The notes under the pieces are model-generated. The model was given only the letters and a program-made list of their open reading frames with translations. It had not been told where the DNA came from and did not search any database. From Reticulitermes lucifugus (lineage: Eukaryota; Arthropoda; Insecta; Blattodea; Rhinotermitidae), in contig JAKCWW010001788.1 in NCBI GenBank assembly GCA_026260175.1, positions 1,355 through 65,354 of the forward strand: DNA of 64,000 bases. The letters run 5' to 3'. This document shows, one piece after another, positions 33,541-48,100 of this stretch (its first letter is position 1; every line of letters begins with the position of its first letter). The translations under genes were made by a program, and so were the position numbers.

Positions 33541-34290
33541 AGTGCACAACTTCACACTGCCACAAACAGGCCTGAGCAGTTGCTGATACCGTACTTATCA
33601 TCCATTTTAGCAGGGAACGCCCCTCATTTATTTGATGAATCGGGCCGGGTCTTGCTAGCAGCATGCTCAACCGCGTCCCGAGCTACACTGGTCGCTATCT
33701 CTGTGGTTATCATGATCGGTGCCCAGCTTTCCCTGACACTGTGCTATCACAGTACAGACAGGCAGATTACTAATGATCAAGTCACATTAACTCCTCCAAA
33801 ACAAAATATCAATGATGAATTAATGTAGTACTTACGGCAGTCACTGATCGCGGCAATGAATGTTGTACCAGCAGCCTTAGAAACGTTGAAAGCTGCATTT
33901 TAAGAATGAAGAAACTAATTAATTACCCTCTTCAATATCACCTTCCCCTCAGTCCATACTTACGCACATATTACGTACAAATGCATACACACGCTCATAC
34001 ATAGGTTCATACAGACATGTAGGCCTATGTGTGGTAACGGAAGGTCGCAGCAGCACTCCTGCTCTGGATTCGGGTGATCTCACTTTCAAATCTGGATCCG
34101 TGAACCGGTTGTCTTTACCGGAATACCCCTGTTCACTCAGAACTGCCCCTTTCAAGGGTCCCATTCTGTTTCTTTGTACTTGTATTTGTATCCCCCAATG
34201 GCACGGTCAGTGCTTTCACGTTTCACCCAGTCGCCATATTCGTCTGTTGGGAGCAACTCTCCCTCTCTAGATTGGTTACTTTGACTTCGA
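33541..34290. other. CpG-containing single-copy-looking sequence and unknown repeat
   Basis: 33,590-33,760 is fairly GC-rich and matches nothing else in the window; it could be promoter DNA. 33,960-34,290 has overlapping frames on both strands without a known motif. Confidence 0.3.
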
Positions 34291-35600
34291 TATATTAATC
34301 CATTTGGCTTAATCTGTTCTTGATGGGTTATGGCTAAGGAGCACGTCTCCTCAGTCGATTGTAGCTGGCGCCAAGACCTGAAAACCCTGGAGAGGTTGCA
34401 CAGCGTCTTAGCACGACATTCGCCGGGTAAAGACTTGACCTGGGATGTCCTATCCAACACCATGAAGCTCTTCCGCGACGCTACGAAATTAAATCGTGTT
34501 GGTACGGATTGGCTGAAGATCCTGTAAGACGCAGACGAAAAAAGGACAGCCGTCCGCTGCACAAGGAGTTCTTTCAAGTGCTCCTTGGACCCCAAGTTCG
34601 CATGTTAAACTCCCAGTGCAGCACGGAGGAAGCGTTTTGTTATCCGAACCGTGTTATCCCCGGGCCTACTCCAGCGGACCAGCATCTAAGAAAACAACCG
34701 ACAAATTCGCTGGAGCTAGTAGGGAGAGGGCCGAACTTCCGTAGGCGACGCTGAAACCCAACCGGTGACCAGCAAGAAAAGCCCACTCTTCCACAACTAC
34801 AGCCAGAACGCAACTTCTTCGCGCACCTGAGACGTGAGAGTATGGTCAGCGAAGACCAGCACGAACCAATAACGGAGACTGCGAAATTGCAGGTCAGCGA
34901 GAAGATATCGCAGAGGTCACCGCCCCCCCCAACAGTCTTGACGTCTCAGTTTAATCTCTTTTAAATGAATAAGCTTTCAGTTTGTGTGAAACTGAAAGAA
35001 GCCGGAGAAGTAACGGAGCCAACAGCCAGCAAACTGAGCGCCGATCAGGAAATGACAACCCTCATCATGACGTCGTGAAGGGACTACGGGGAGCATACAT
35101 GAAGGACGGCGGTTTTGGCATAATGAAAGCTATGGTCTCGTCACGACAAAATAAAGGCCTGCCTTCGAGAAGTGCAGCATACTTTGCACTTCTTTACGCG
35201 GCTGAAACCTCTTCTCTGAGAGGAGGCAGCAAGTGGGAAAAACGAAAGCGTCTACCTGTACGTCGCTGTGGTCAGGATCCCAAACAGGACTCGATAACAA
35301 GAAAATATAGGTCGGTTGTGGAGTCGAATGCAATACAACAGTTACTGTAACGCTTACAAGCAGACAGGGAAGGTTAAGTACAGAATGCATTATGTCCAGG
35401 GGTAACACCAGATTCAGCAGTGACCCTTACAGGGGTCAATACTTGAACTGCACTAGTTAAACCTTGGTTGCATAGTATAAACATGTGGCTTGGCACGGCT
35501 TATCATCTACCCTGATGATGGAGGCAGCAGAATGATCCAAAACACCAACATACTTCTACAAGACTACATGGTGTCACATCTCAGACTGCAGCAATCCTAA
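34291..35600 (+). repeat. Unclassified, probably repeated, GC-rich block
   Basis: Overlapping open frames (65, 81 and 122 codons) follow each other with shifts, as in a decayed coding element, and the composition differs from its surroundings. The end has CTGATGATGGAGGCAGCAG and GGTGTCACATCTCAG, resembling 3' ends of LINE or Penelope-like elements. I could not name the family. Confidence 0.4.
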
Positions 35601-36387
35601 TTTAACTTTAACATATTATAGACAAGTGCGGAGGTCTTTGGTGAATCCTGACGAAACTTCAATTATGGCACTTTTATTACGTATTCATTTCTGATGGTAT
35701 GTGGACTCGATTTCACATCATTTTAATGCCCCGCATGAATACATACATTGTTGGGTATACTTTGCTGTCAAGTATTCAAACGACAAAAAAAAAATGTCTT
35801 AAATATAAGTTGTGGATGTATGTGTGCACATTTTACACATAAACCCCACTATAATCATAGTATTAAATGTCAGCCACCAACAGCATGGTCCAAGTGACTG
35901 CAATTGCTCTGCCACCTAGCTGACATCTGTTCGATTTACAATACATTACGTAAATCTAGAAGCCTAAGAGACATCATTCATATTCAAATCTGCCTTTTTA
36001 AATGTCCGTGTCCCCCGCAAGGGTGGCATTTGACCATTCTTCTTTTCATTAATTGACTTAACAATGTGGGAAATGTATCCAACATGAAAGTCTTTAAAAA
36101 CTGTACTCATAGGTTGCAGAGATAAAGCGATACCCCATGATGTCACTATCAGGTCATAAACTGAGTTAGTTATCAGTTAATCCAAGGTTATGTATTTCCA
36201 ACAGTCACCAATGAAATCAGACATTTACTATTTCAGTATTCCAGTAAATTTGACATAAGTGATACACTGCAGGAAACATGTCAATATGATTGTTCACTTG
36301 TTTCACTATCCCCTGCAGACATGTTAGGAGTGGGGCCTAACTGTACTAGTCTTAGTAAAATATACAACAAAAAGCAAAGTTGGCCCT

Positions 36388-36636
36388 GTCCACTCCATGA
36401 AGGCATACAGGGGGCAGTAGAAATATAGGTCCACTCAATCTCAACCTTGGCACTTGATAAAGGTAAGCGGTCAGCATCCCACCCCGGCCGCTTTATCCCC
36501 GGGAAAGAACCCGGTACCCAGAGCAGTCTGGACGGATTTTTGAGAACAGAAAAATCTCCTGGCACTGCCGGGGTTCAAATCCCGGACTGTCCGGCCCGTA
36601 GCTAGTTGCTATACCGACTGAGCTAACCCACCTCCA
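36388..36636 (-). repeat. tRNA-derived SINE, family A
   Basis: Minus strand: GGTTAGCTCAGTCGGTATAG, GGACTGTCCGGGATTTGAAC-like B box, AAGCGGCCGGGGTGGGATG. CpGs are largely kept. Lies 2.4 kb beyond the IPO4 stop. Confidence 0.88.
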
Positions 36637-36639
36637 TAC

Positions 36640-38489
36640 TAGTCTTAGTTCATGACAAAATTGCAGTGAACTCTGTCCACATTGACCATACTGTCAGCAC
36701 TAACAGGTGCTCAACATGCATGCCCATTCCTAAGACCACTTACTTTCTGACAACAAACATCCTGAAATACTATCTTTGTTTACAATCTTTGGAAACACCT
36801 CACAATTCATAGTAATGAAGGCCTACAATTTCAGTTACTGTGATCCTAATACTGGGTTCATTAACCCATTAAATTAATTTTCTAGGAGACATGAACTGCC
36901 ATACCACAAGGTGAGTGATGCTAGCACCACCCCCATATCACAGGTTCTTATATCTGCTATGTTGTTACTACTGATTGAAGGAAATTATTAACTACAGCAT
37001 TCCTGTCTCCTTCAGTGACATAATATTCGTCTAATTTTCGTGAATATCGGTCACCTGGTTCAAAACTTGCAATGTGGGGGCATGCAAACATGCAGATAGC
37101 ATATGATTTGGAAAGCCTGCTTTTTTGAACATGATTAAAGTCAATTAGTAATTCTGTACTCTTTGAACTAATGAGTCCAAACCTTACATAATTGGTAGCT
37201 GGCTGCTATTAAGTTTCTCTACAAAGCCTCTTCTATCAATAGTCCACGAATACATACGAGACCTGACTGTTATCTACATAAATAATTTGAAAGAGGGCAA
37301 TATAAAGTGGATTGCTAACTCAGTAACTTCAAGATAACAGTAATTATATTTCCTGTTGATAATCCAAACTCCCCATGATAATCATACTTAAACACTGAAG
37401 TCACCTGGTCCACCTGCAGACTAGATAGCAGTCAAGGTGAGAATATATTTAAGTGACTTCCATTATTTGTCCCTCTCATCAAATTAGCATGCAACTTCAC
37501 AGCACCTCACTACTTAGTCTTAACAAACAAGTCTATCTTAAGAAGCAGTAATCATCATGAAGAATATACTAAATAATCCTTAACTAACATGACCCAGGCT
37601 TTCCCTTATATTTAATCAACAGAAAAAGTGGAAAATTATCTTATTTTCCTTACACAACATGACAGTCAGATGGAATTAACCTTTACCTCCAGAGACACGT
37701 TTTTCTAGGCAGAACCCATAAAGCATAGTTCCCACTGTGTAGATTTTCATCAAGACTAATCCATGATTTCACTGGCATTATTTAATCAGACTCTGTAGTC
37801 TCTTTTTCAAATACAGACATTTAAAGTAATTACTAATTAATAAGCCATGTTATGGCCAAAATTTTAATATAACATAATAACCTGTGCAAAAAAAATCTGT
37901 ACTGAGTAGCTTGTGTTTTCACTGTATCCCAGCAAAAGCACTACAAAACACAGACCATTTTACCCCCCTCCACCAAGAGTGGGATAAAAATTTGCATATA
38001 AATTTTCCTCACGTCCTAGCAAAGGCATATGTTTGGATTTACATCCTGCTTCACAAATTCACACGTCTTCTATGTTGTAACTGCAGAAAATTAAAAACTG
38101 GGGAGGGTTCCAGTGGCATAATGTTCATATTACATTTCATGAAAATTGTTCAGTTAATTAAAAAATGAAATGGTGGGACAAACAGACACACAAAAACACA
38201 CAGGCACTGTGTGGGTCTCATAAGCCTACATTTTTCTTTTAAGGAATGGAAGTAGGCTAAAAACGGAACTTTGTTCCAGTGCTTAATTACTGTGCCATGG
38301 AGACATTAACACTCTTCAGTGGACTTGAACTCTCAGAGTACTTTCAAAATATTCCGCATTATCTCTGTACATGCAAGACTGGAATGGCATTCAAACTGCC
38401 CCTCGAAGGCAATTTTACATCAACAAATGCATCTAAAGGAAACATACAGATTAGGAATGACAGAAAGAAATGGAGAACAATGTACAAAA

Positions 38490-38521
<32 letters not shown>

Positions 38522-38954
38522 AGATTTCACTTCAAAGTTAATCCTCTAACCTCTCATAATATTTCAGTCTTTTTATAACTTGACACTTGGTACAACATTG
38601 TCAGTGCATAAATAACACACAAATATATGCAAGTAACTCTCTTGCTGCTGACTTTGAAACGAATGTCTGGTGTAACTTCCAAATGCAACAGGGATAAGTT
38701 ACACAGTACCAGCACAATAGTTTTGTAATCAATATTTTTAAACCAATTCTAACATATAACTTACTAAAGAACACACATTTTCAACAAAACATGAAACAGT
38801 TTTACTTCATATTGAGGAGTCCTGTAATAGTTGGCTACATTTCACTTTTAGCACACACATTTAATGAATGGTTTAAAACAAATCTATGTGTCATAGCTTA
38901 TGTCTCAATTTTTGTTATCAGTAAATATCAAACGACAGGCATGACATTTAGGTA
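36640..38954. other. 3' flank of IPO4, no gene recognised
   Basis: AT-rich with few CpGs. May include a long 3' UTR; no clear AATAAA was spotted on the minus strand near the stop. A (TA)n run sits at 38,490-38,521. Confidence 0.4.
38490..38521. repeat. (TA)n microsatellite
   Basis: About 15 TA units, a source of false Tyr-Ile runs in translation. Confidence 0.95.
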
Positions 38955-38960
38955 TTTAAT
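38955..38960 (-). terminator. IPO4: Possible IPO4 poly(A) signal (ATTAAA)
   Basis: Minus-strand ATTAAA about 100 nt after the stop codon. A second ATTAAA lies at 38865-38860. No AATAAA was seen in this stretch. Short AT-rich hexamers occur by chance, so this is weak. Confidence 0.25.
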
Positions 38961-39055
38961 TTACTAATATGTTTAACAAAATCTCTCACAAACAGCAGTA
39001 ATGTCATAAAAAATATTGCTGATCATATCAGGGCATACAATTTTCTAAACATTGG

Positions 39056-39180
39056 CTAGGAAAACATTTGTTGGATTTTCGGTGCATATTCTGGTGGAAG
39101 AGTAGCAACAACACTTGAAAACTCATTATGGAAATTAAGCTGAATCATCTTCATTAGACTCAGCACCAGTTCCAAGGTTT
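39056..39180 (-). CDS. IPO4: IPO4 last exon with stop codon
   Basis: 125 nt after tttgcag. Encodes ETLELVLSLMKMIQLNFHNE and ends PPEYAPKIQQMFS-stop (TAG at 39058-39056), like human LPVDKAQELQAVLGLS-stop. A possible poly(A) signal ATTAAA lies about 100 nt further on, at 38960-38955. Confidence 0.93.
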
Positions 39181-42100
39181 CTGCAAACAGAAGACTGACA
39201 GTTACAGAACAACAGCTGTAACACAGCACACAAATACAAAAGCTCCAAGAGTAATGCATATTGTGCTTTATGCGTGTTTTATAACCATGCAGAAACAAAG
39301 CACAGCTTTAAAATGCCGTTACAATTTCCTATTTATTCCATCTGATTATCTCTCTACATTTTTATTGTTAAGTGTTCAAATGCAGATGACATGTCCACAG
39401 TTTTATTTGTAATGGTATTTTTCTGTGAGGTCTTGCTGCAATTGTATTCATGTTCTTTACTAATCTTGGCACCAAAATGCAAAAATAAAGCAGTTGTCTT
39501 CATGCATTAGATCTGCACAACAACACATGGAAAAATGACAATGAAATTTATATTTGAACTCCTTTCAGGCATTTAATGTATTCCAATTCTTATGCACGTG
39601 GAAAGATATTACATGCAAACTGTGTTCAAAAGAACTTAATTTACACAATTTTGTACTGTTGCCATTTTATCTTAAATACCCAATTTTTCTAAATAAAAAC
39701 TGCAGTGTGCATGTTGTTCTTGATGAGGCTGGTGACACTACTTACTCCATGTGCCATCTTAACTTTCAAACCTTTCTCTTCCTTTCACATACCCATGCAT
39801 AGTTGCACTGTATGAGTGGATTTTAATCTATATGGTACCGTGCACATGTTCTGCTAAACGTGAGTACTAAAGGCAGGTATTTGTGTTGTTTTATAGTTTG
39901 TGAAAAACTTACAATAATTCAAGACACAGAAAAATTCATAAACTGCAACCCAGGTATAAAAAATTATGTTCATGTAAGATGCATAAGTGATGGAGAAAGA
40001 CATTATGGTGAATGACCCTTTCATGGAACAGTGATCCTGACATTGATGGCTCTGCTGACGCAAACAACATTAACATTAACACCAGCACCATCAACCAACA
40101 TTAACATGAACACTAACACCACCAAAGACAGAAGGGGAGAAGAGTAACCTGCATAGTTTTATATTTCACTTCAGGAAGTAGTTTGAATAGCAAGAACATA
40201 CATGTTCCAGTTCTAGTCTTTTGATCTGCTTACCACAAATGACAAACAATGACAGTCCCATTTAAGAGATTTAAAACGATAAAAGAATAAGCTTCCTGTC
40301 ATGATTACAGGTAAACTTATGACATTTCTAGTGATTCAAAATTACTGAAACTTTAGAGAAAATTTAAAATTTCAAAACACTGTAACTCTGAAATTACTGT
40401 AACGAATGTAGGAAGCTAGTATCTCATACTCAACAGTTACTTACCAAACATAACAAGTTTGTCATATTTTAAAAGAATCAAAGATGATCATAAAAGTTTT
40501 GCCCCTACACTACACTGATAACAAATAATCCAAACACAAAACCATGATAACAATGATTTTGTGTCTGGGCTTCTAAATGGAAACCGTTTGTAGAAAAATG
40601 TTCAGCACACAATCTACAAACTGCGATTCTATTGTTTTACACATGTAAGTATACTGTAAATACTACCTTTGACTCCTTGGTGTTCACACAGCACTACAAA
40701 TCCTGCCTTCATGACAGATGTCAAGTGTCTGAGAAGTAATGGATGGCCCAGTTGGTATAGGTATGTCATGCATTCAAAAACAGCCTTGTTCTCATCAAAA
40801 TCTTCTCTCAGTGGCAGATAATTAACAAATACAGGAAATACCTAAACATAAGGACAAAGTTTTTAGCATTATGTAATTCATTTCAATGATTTAGAGAAAT
40901 TAATTGCTATAACTAGACAACAATACTAACCTGTTCCATTGGCACACCAGACACATTGCTCAAGATGAGCCTGGCCAGTGCTCCACAAATGTTGTCAAGT
41001 GTCCCTGCATGTTTCTCTCTAGATGCAGCCACTGATAAAGCTTGGAGGATTTCTGAATAATGTCTACCATGTTAAGGCATTAAAAATTCTAAATTATGAA
41101 AATATGAGAAACAATCTGCAGTAAACACATTTTGAGACATGTGAAAAACAACAAAATTATGGAATCTACCATGAGCTACATGTACATAATATTAAAATGG
41201 GCTTCATAATAGAAGGCAGGGAATTTCTTGACTAGTAGAGTGATCATTTGCTCCCATTTCTTCAAACGAGAACTGAGCTTCAAACATTCTTTTCAGGACA
41301 TCTTGTTTAGATTCTGGTTTACATATCCATTGATTTCACTAATTTATGTAACAAATGGACAATGAATTTCAAATGGGGCACATGGACACCAAATTCTTAA
41401 AATTCAGTACTGACCTGCTGGGACTGTTAGACTCTTGATCTGCATACACTTACTAAGAGTAATCACACACACACACATACATGAGGTCTATTCAAGAAGT
41501 TCTTGGACTGATTATGTAAAACATGACTTGTAACATAAATTATATTAAACATTACCTCTATCAAAATAGTCCCCTCCTGCATTAATATAATGATTCTGAT
41601 GATTCTTCCATTTTTCCCAACATTCCATATATGATTTTGAAGAAATCTGGGATAGCTGTTCCAGCATTTCTTCTTGCATTGCCTCTACTGATTCAAGTCA
41701 CTGCCCTTTTAAACAAACTTTCAGTGCTGGAAATATAAAAATGTCTGCTAAAGAGAAATCAGGGCACTGGGGTGGCTGTGGAATGACTGGAGTCTTGTTT
41801 TCTGGAAGAAATTTCTGGATGGATAGCGCTGTGTGAACGGGAGCACTGTTGTAGTGAAGAAACCAGCTGTGCATCCGCCAAAGGTCCGGCCATTTCTTTC
41901 ACACTGCTTCTTGTAGACATCATAAAATGATCAGGCAGAATTCTTGATTCACTTTTTCCATCAATGGTACATATTAAAAAATTACTGAAGCTCACATTCT
42001 TTAAATCAAATAACAATCCGTACACAACACACTAGGACTGAATGGAAAATAGCAACAGGAAGCAGTCTAGTAAGCCACGCCCAAGCATCATGCGGCTGTT

Positions 42101-45100
42101 ACATGATTTTAAGAGGGTTCACATGCAGTCCAAGAACTTCTTGGCCAGCCTTTGCATGTTCATATAATCCTTACCATTAGCTCCCCCCCCCCTCACATTT
42201 AAAGTGTCTTGGGACACTTTTAACATATTTTTTATGCTTATGACTTCCAAAAATATTCTACTAACAGCTGGAGTTAAACAAACAGCCACCTAATTAGCAG
42301 CTACACTCTTCTTCACATACTGTGCAAAAGGATACGGGAAAAGAGACTCTTTACCATGGAGGACCATCTCCCCAATACCAAAGATGGCATTGTTCCTCAC
42401 TTCATCACTCTCATCTTTGGACAGTTGCAGAAACAATGGCAACAGTTGTGGTACAAACTGACCTACTCTTGAGCCAAGTGGTTCCATTGACTCTGACAAG
42501 GTCCCAACACTAAATGAGCGCTGTGATACAGTGCACTGCTTTCTCTAGAACACATAATTATGACCATTAGTGGCATGAAGTCCTGAGTTTATATTGAACA
42601 CTATTACACAGAAAAAGGTGTTATGCAATGAAGATCATAAAATTAAAACTATCACTTGTTTGTGTAAAGTCCTCCCTCATGTAACATGATGTCCTCTCCT
42701 GGTTTTGGGAACCATACACATAGATTTTCTCCACACAATGTCCTCTCCTTGAATTATTCATGTGTTCTTCAGTTTTTTGTCATGACAGCACACAAATTCA
42801 TTTAAAGTCTTACTTATTAACATCTGACCTTATACGTAATTTTTGCATTACAAGCTTGTCACTGCTGCAAACAAGAACTGCCCTTTTTGAACAGGCACTA
42901 GCTACTATTCCAAAAAGTACTGTGATGCCACCTACCTTTTCAGAAGCAGAAAAAAGCTATTTTTACAAACAGTTAGTGCAACTTCCTTGTGTTTGTGCAG
43001 GGGTTGGAAGAAACAGAAACAAAATTTTGTAGTTCCACTACAAAATTAACTGCTGTAGCAGACACAATTCTTTTAAGATGGCCCCGCATATAAAAATCCA
43101 TCAGGGTTATGTCAGGTGACCAAGTGAACCTTGCAAATGGTCTGCCTTGACATACCCATCATTCTGAATATTTGTCATTCAAAAATTTTCAGATAGTAAC
43201 ACTAACAAGAGGTTGGGCACTATGATGCATAACCAACATACATGCTCATCTGTAATGGAATATCCTCTAGTATCTGTAGAAGGATGCTATGCAGAAAGTC
43301 ATGATACTGCCTGTCAGCCTATGGTGAAAAACATGAAGACCTTCCAGTATAACTTATGTCCACCCACATATTTACTGAAAAATGTTGTTAGTGTTGTGAC
43401 ACTAATACCACGTACAGTGACATCTGCCTACAAAAGGTTATGATGCCACCATGAGTAAATCCTGTCTCGCCTGTGACTCACACTGTCATGAAATGGACAA
43501 CAAAACAGATGGAAAGACTACAACAGAAAATAACACATTTTCAATGAATTAGGATGGAATCTGCACCGACAAAACTTTGAGCTATGGAAGAAATAAATCA
43601 GCTTCATGACAGAATGCAGACAGACAGACAGACTCTCCATATGAATGATAAAACACAGCCCATTTGGAATAAGAGGTCAATAAATGGTCCAACTCCTTGA
43701 CAGCGACAATTGCATGGCGATGATGACGATGATGATGTTCATGACGACGACACAAGTCAACACAGTTATGGTGAACACAAAGAAAACCAACTTCTTAAAT
43801 TAAGTCTTATATGCTGATTACAAATCTGGATGCAAAAACTTTACATCATATCACAGTCTTGAATAAAAAATGTAGTGACCATTTTTCAAATATGTGTTTA
43901 AATAATGTGCATTACTTAGTTCCATGGGTCCACAATTTTCCAAAACTAGGAGCCACCTCGAAATTCTAGGCACCACAAGAGTGACACGAAGCAAGTTCCA
44001 GACTGAGGGCTTAGAAATATTAGGCGCCACCATACAAAACTGAGTGCGCGAGCAACCTGACATCCTGGATTTGTACACCCATGGTTTAGTGGATGTTGGC
44101 CAAACTGGAGGTCAGAAGATTTGTATAATTATGTACATAATAGGCAAGAGTCATGGCCTGCATGCAGTTAAACCCAACTGTGTGCTATGTTGCCTTTGCT
44201 TTCCTTTGAATAAAATGAACTTAGGTTCAACATTGGAAAGAACATTTTTGTGGTAGCAAACCCAGTTCAGTCAAAGCTAACTTAATGTGCTCATGTTGTA
44301 CAAAATGTGAAACTTGTGCTGTGTAATAAAGTTTGTTGTTGGAGTTTGAATTTACATCAAAATAAGGTTACCTAGTAAAGCTGCTCTAATCCCTTCAGTA
44401 GTAGTCTTGTAGAAATTTCCCAAGTTCACTCTCTGTCCGCATTTGATACTTCCCAGAAAAGTTCCAGTGTCTCAAAGCTTCTACATATGGTTATTAAATT
44501 TCTCAGAAAACTGATAGCACAATATGGAATGGCTTACAAGGACCTTTTTGGTCAAATAACAATGTATGTCACTGAAGATTCAAGTCTTCTGGGATGTTAC
44601 ACCACATCATGTGGTAAATAGTTACCGACATGTCTTCAGTGTCAAGCAGTCATTGCTTCGTGGACCTGAAGGTGAAGGCAATACAGTTCTTTTGAAACAT
44701 AAGTAACTATTTATCACTCAATGTGACACCAAATCCAAGAAGCCCTGATCTTCAGCAATGTATGTTGCATTTGCAGGAGCACATGGGCACAGAAATTTAA
44801 TTTGTACTGACCACTGAAGGGATTAAATTACTTCAAATATAGTTTGTACCATAAACAAAACATAATCTAACCATTCTGCTCATAAAGAGAGGAAGGAGCA
44901 GGCTGAAGTACTGTGTGAAGTCATCAGGTGTCATGGCCTTGCCCAAATTTGGGACAATTTCTCCTGCATACTCAACCAACATCTCATCTTGCTCAGCTTC
45001 TGGGTCATCTGAGTTACTTTCGTCATCATCTTCTGTGTCTTGGCACTGAGTCTGCAGGGGGGAAAAAAACATAATATTGCTCAGAATTCCTTCCACTGTC

Positions 45101-48100
45101 ATCTTCTCTGTCTTTGCATTCAGTCTGCATAAAACAATTACACTGCTCGTTTAGCCATTTTTATTAGTTATGCTCCTGCCACAATTTCAAACATTAACTG
45201 CTTATTTACTTACCTACCTAGAACAGAACACAACAGACTGACATGTGGTGGGCTTCTGACCAACTTAATTAACTCTATGGCATACTGCCTTTCTTGTAAA
45301 GCTGACGGCTAACTTCCGACTTGTAACAGAACCCCAAAGTTTTCACAAGACCGGACCCTATATCCTTCTCTCCCAAGCTTACAGACCAGCTCTCAGGCCC
45401 ACAGATAATAGAAGTTCTTACCCCAGGAGTAAAGCAGCCAGGGCATGAAGCTAACCACTCACCTCCATCTAGTACCAAGGTTAACAATGCATGGGATTAT
45501 ACGTGCACTCCTCCATATACATTCAGACACTATACATAATTAAGAACAGATTCAACTTGACCTCACAGTTTGTATTGGTCAATAGCATGGGGACTGAAAT
45601 CAGTACCTTACAAGACATCACATCCTTAACACAGTTTATAATGGCATCACGATGGCCTTCTCCCTCAAGAACAGGACCTTTTACTTCTTTCAGCAATTCT
45701 GAGTAGGCATCCAAAGCAGCCATAACAACAGTCCTTTCCTCATCAGTATGGATCAGCTCAGCACACTTGGGGATCAGCATTGAAAGAGCTTTCGACAAAG
45801 CTAGACATACAGACATCACAATAAACACACAAGTTTGACAATTCCAGTCCTTATAGAGGGATACAACAATCACTGTCTTTGCAACATTTGTATGTCCTGC
45901 CACTGTAGACAATTCCTGCTTTAGCACCAGAGGCAAAAATGGCAGCTATGTAGAAAATGGATAATTGATCTATTTGAAGTTGGCACCTACCTAATCAATC
46001 ATAACACAAGAGCATTATAGAAAGTACCAGCAAAGGGCCCAATGACATGTAAAAGTACATACTGCATTTTGCTTTAGCACTCACTCATAGAAAGGCAAAG
46101 GAGACCTTTCCCATTTTCTTTGGATACTAATTGTTAAATATTTTAATACCCTTGCTTTCCCTTTCATATATAGTAATAACACTGCACTATGACCTCCAGC
46201 TGTCAGTTTATCTGCCTGTGTCTTTATGATTTATGATTATTTAAATATCACAAAGCAAGAGACAGGACTATACTGTGCACATATGACCACACAAACACTT
46301 CAATAGATATGTTGTCAACAAATACCATAAATTCTACCACTCACCCACTCTACCTTCAGGGCTCTTCATGTCATTGAAACAGATACAGAACTGACGCAGG
46401 GCAGCAATAGCAGCTTTACGAATATCATCCCGATGGTAATTAATAATTTTGAACACTTCTTCAAAACTCTTCTCCAAGAAAGGTACGAAGGCTTCTCTGA
46501 TGGAAAGAGAGGCATACAATAAGATGGAATAAAGAGCACATCACAGTGTGGTTAGCAACTTGTACCATGATGATTGACACTCACCCAGTATTTTTAGCAA
46601 TCTCCGTCAAAGCTATACATGCCTCTTCCTTTTCTTGAACATAGACATTGTCAAAAGTGTAACCTAAAATGAATAAACATTAAAGCAGATTACCCTAAAT
46701 AATACGTACAAGAATGCAGTTTCTACTTCAAAGAAAGCACACTTTTTCTTCATTACAAAGACCACTGAGTTAGTGTTGGGTGGGAATCAAGCACAACCTT
46801 TAAATATGCTGTGGCATTCTGTTCTATTCTCCAGGCACAATGCAGAGCCTTTCAATGTCAAAACAAGTGGTACACACGAGTTGCCATTGTGCTTTACACT
46901 TGTACAATATCCTTCTAAGCATTATCGAATCTGCACATTTGGCTTATTGAGCCCAGCAAAAAGCCACTCAGCTAACTTTTTAAAACTTTGTGACAGGCCC
47001 TGTGATGCCAGGAACTATGATTCTGCTTTACTCTGTTTGGTCACGCAGCCTCCTACATCCAGTACTATCCTCCTACCCCTAGGACATCATATTGGATTTT
47101 AGTGAGAGAAATCTGGTGACAGTGAATATACAAACAGACATAATGAAACTAATACAACTTTTAACATTAATCTCTGAAACACATAAAAAACCTGGTTCTG
47201 GGTTTTGGAATGCTACAGCTCTCCCAGCTGATGACTGTGAAGAAAGTAGCATGTACTTTACCTACAACATCTTCATCTTCTTCTTCCTCAGAATCATTCT
47301 CAATGTCTTCTTCGTCTGGAGTATCACTTGAGTAACCTTCCAGATCATCACACAAAGGCAAGGCTGAAATCTCATCATCCTTGAACTGTGGCTGCAACAA
47401 AGAAAGCATTCAAATATGTCTCTGCAACCTAAATTTTTAAACAAAATCAACAAATATGTATAATGGGTCTGATCAGGTGCATAACAATAACTTGTATCAA
47501 TGTAAAATATAATTCTACATGTACCAGCTCTTTCAATTCATTTTAATTCTCCAAAGTCATCCAAACTGAATATTAATTATGAAGTAAATATATATATTAC
47601 TCAAGGCTACAGATTTAGACATAGATACAATTATGTTTTTAAGCTTCAAGAATGAATTTCATAGGTCTGGAAATCACTTTCCACCAAAGTGACTAGCTCA
47701 CAAAGAACTATGAAAATGAATGAATACTAGCAATAAATGTGGTACTTATTTGTGATGAAAACACACAAAAGTCTTTGTCAGAACTGAAACCCACTGTTCC
47801 CAGAACCTGGTTTACAGACCATCAGATGCTAATAGAATCCTTCTTAGCAGAACTTCCCACCTCCAATACATCCAACAACAAATAGTTGCAACTGCAGTAT
47901 AATTCATACACTGTGAACACCTAAAAAAATTTATTGTAAGCGCAAGGCACCAGACATATGTTACACGTTTACTGAATTTGACTGAAGATGGAGCTCTAAA
48001 CTTTGAAACACATTGGTCCTAAAATATGCCAATGCGTAGTAAACACACGCAGATGTGCAGTGAATAAAGTGTTGTCACATGGGTAAACTATTAAATCCTT

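Noticed and set aside
34152-34595. 147-codon minus-strand frame
   Set aside because: Overlaps plus-strand frames in the unclassified repeat block; no motif that supports a host gene.
46773-47102. 109-codon plus-strand frame in an IPO4 intron
   Set aside because: No motif and no splice context on the plus strand; most likely chance.
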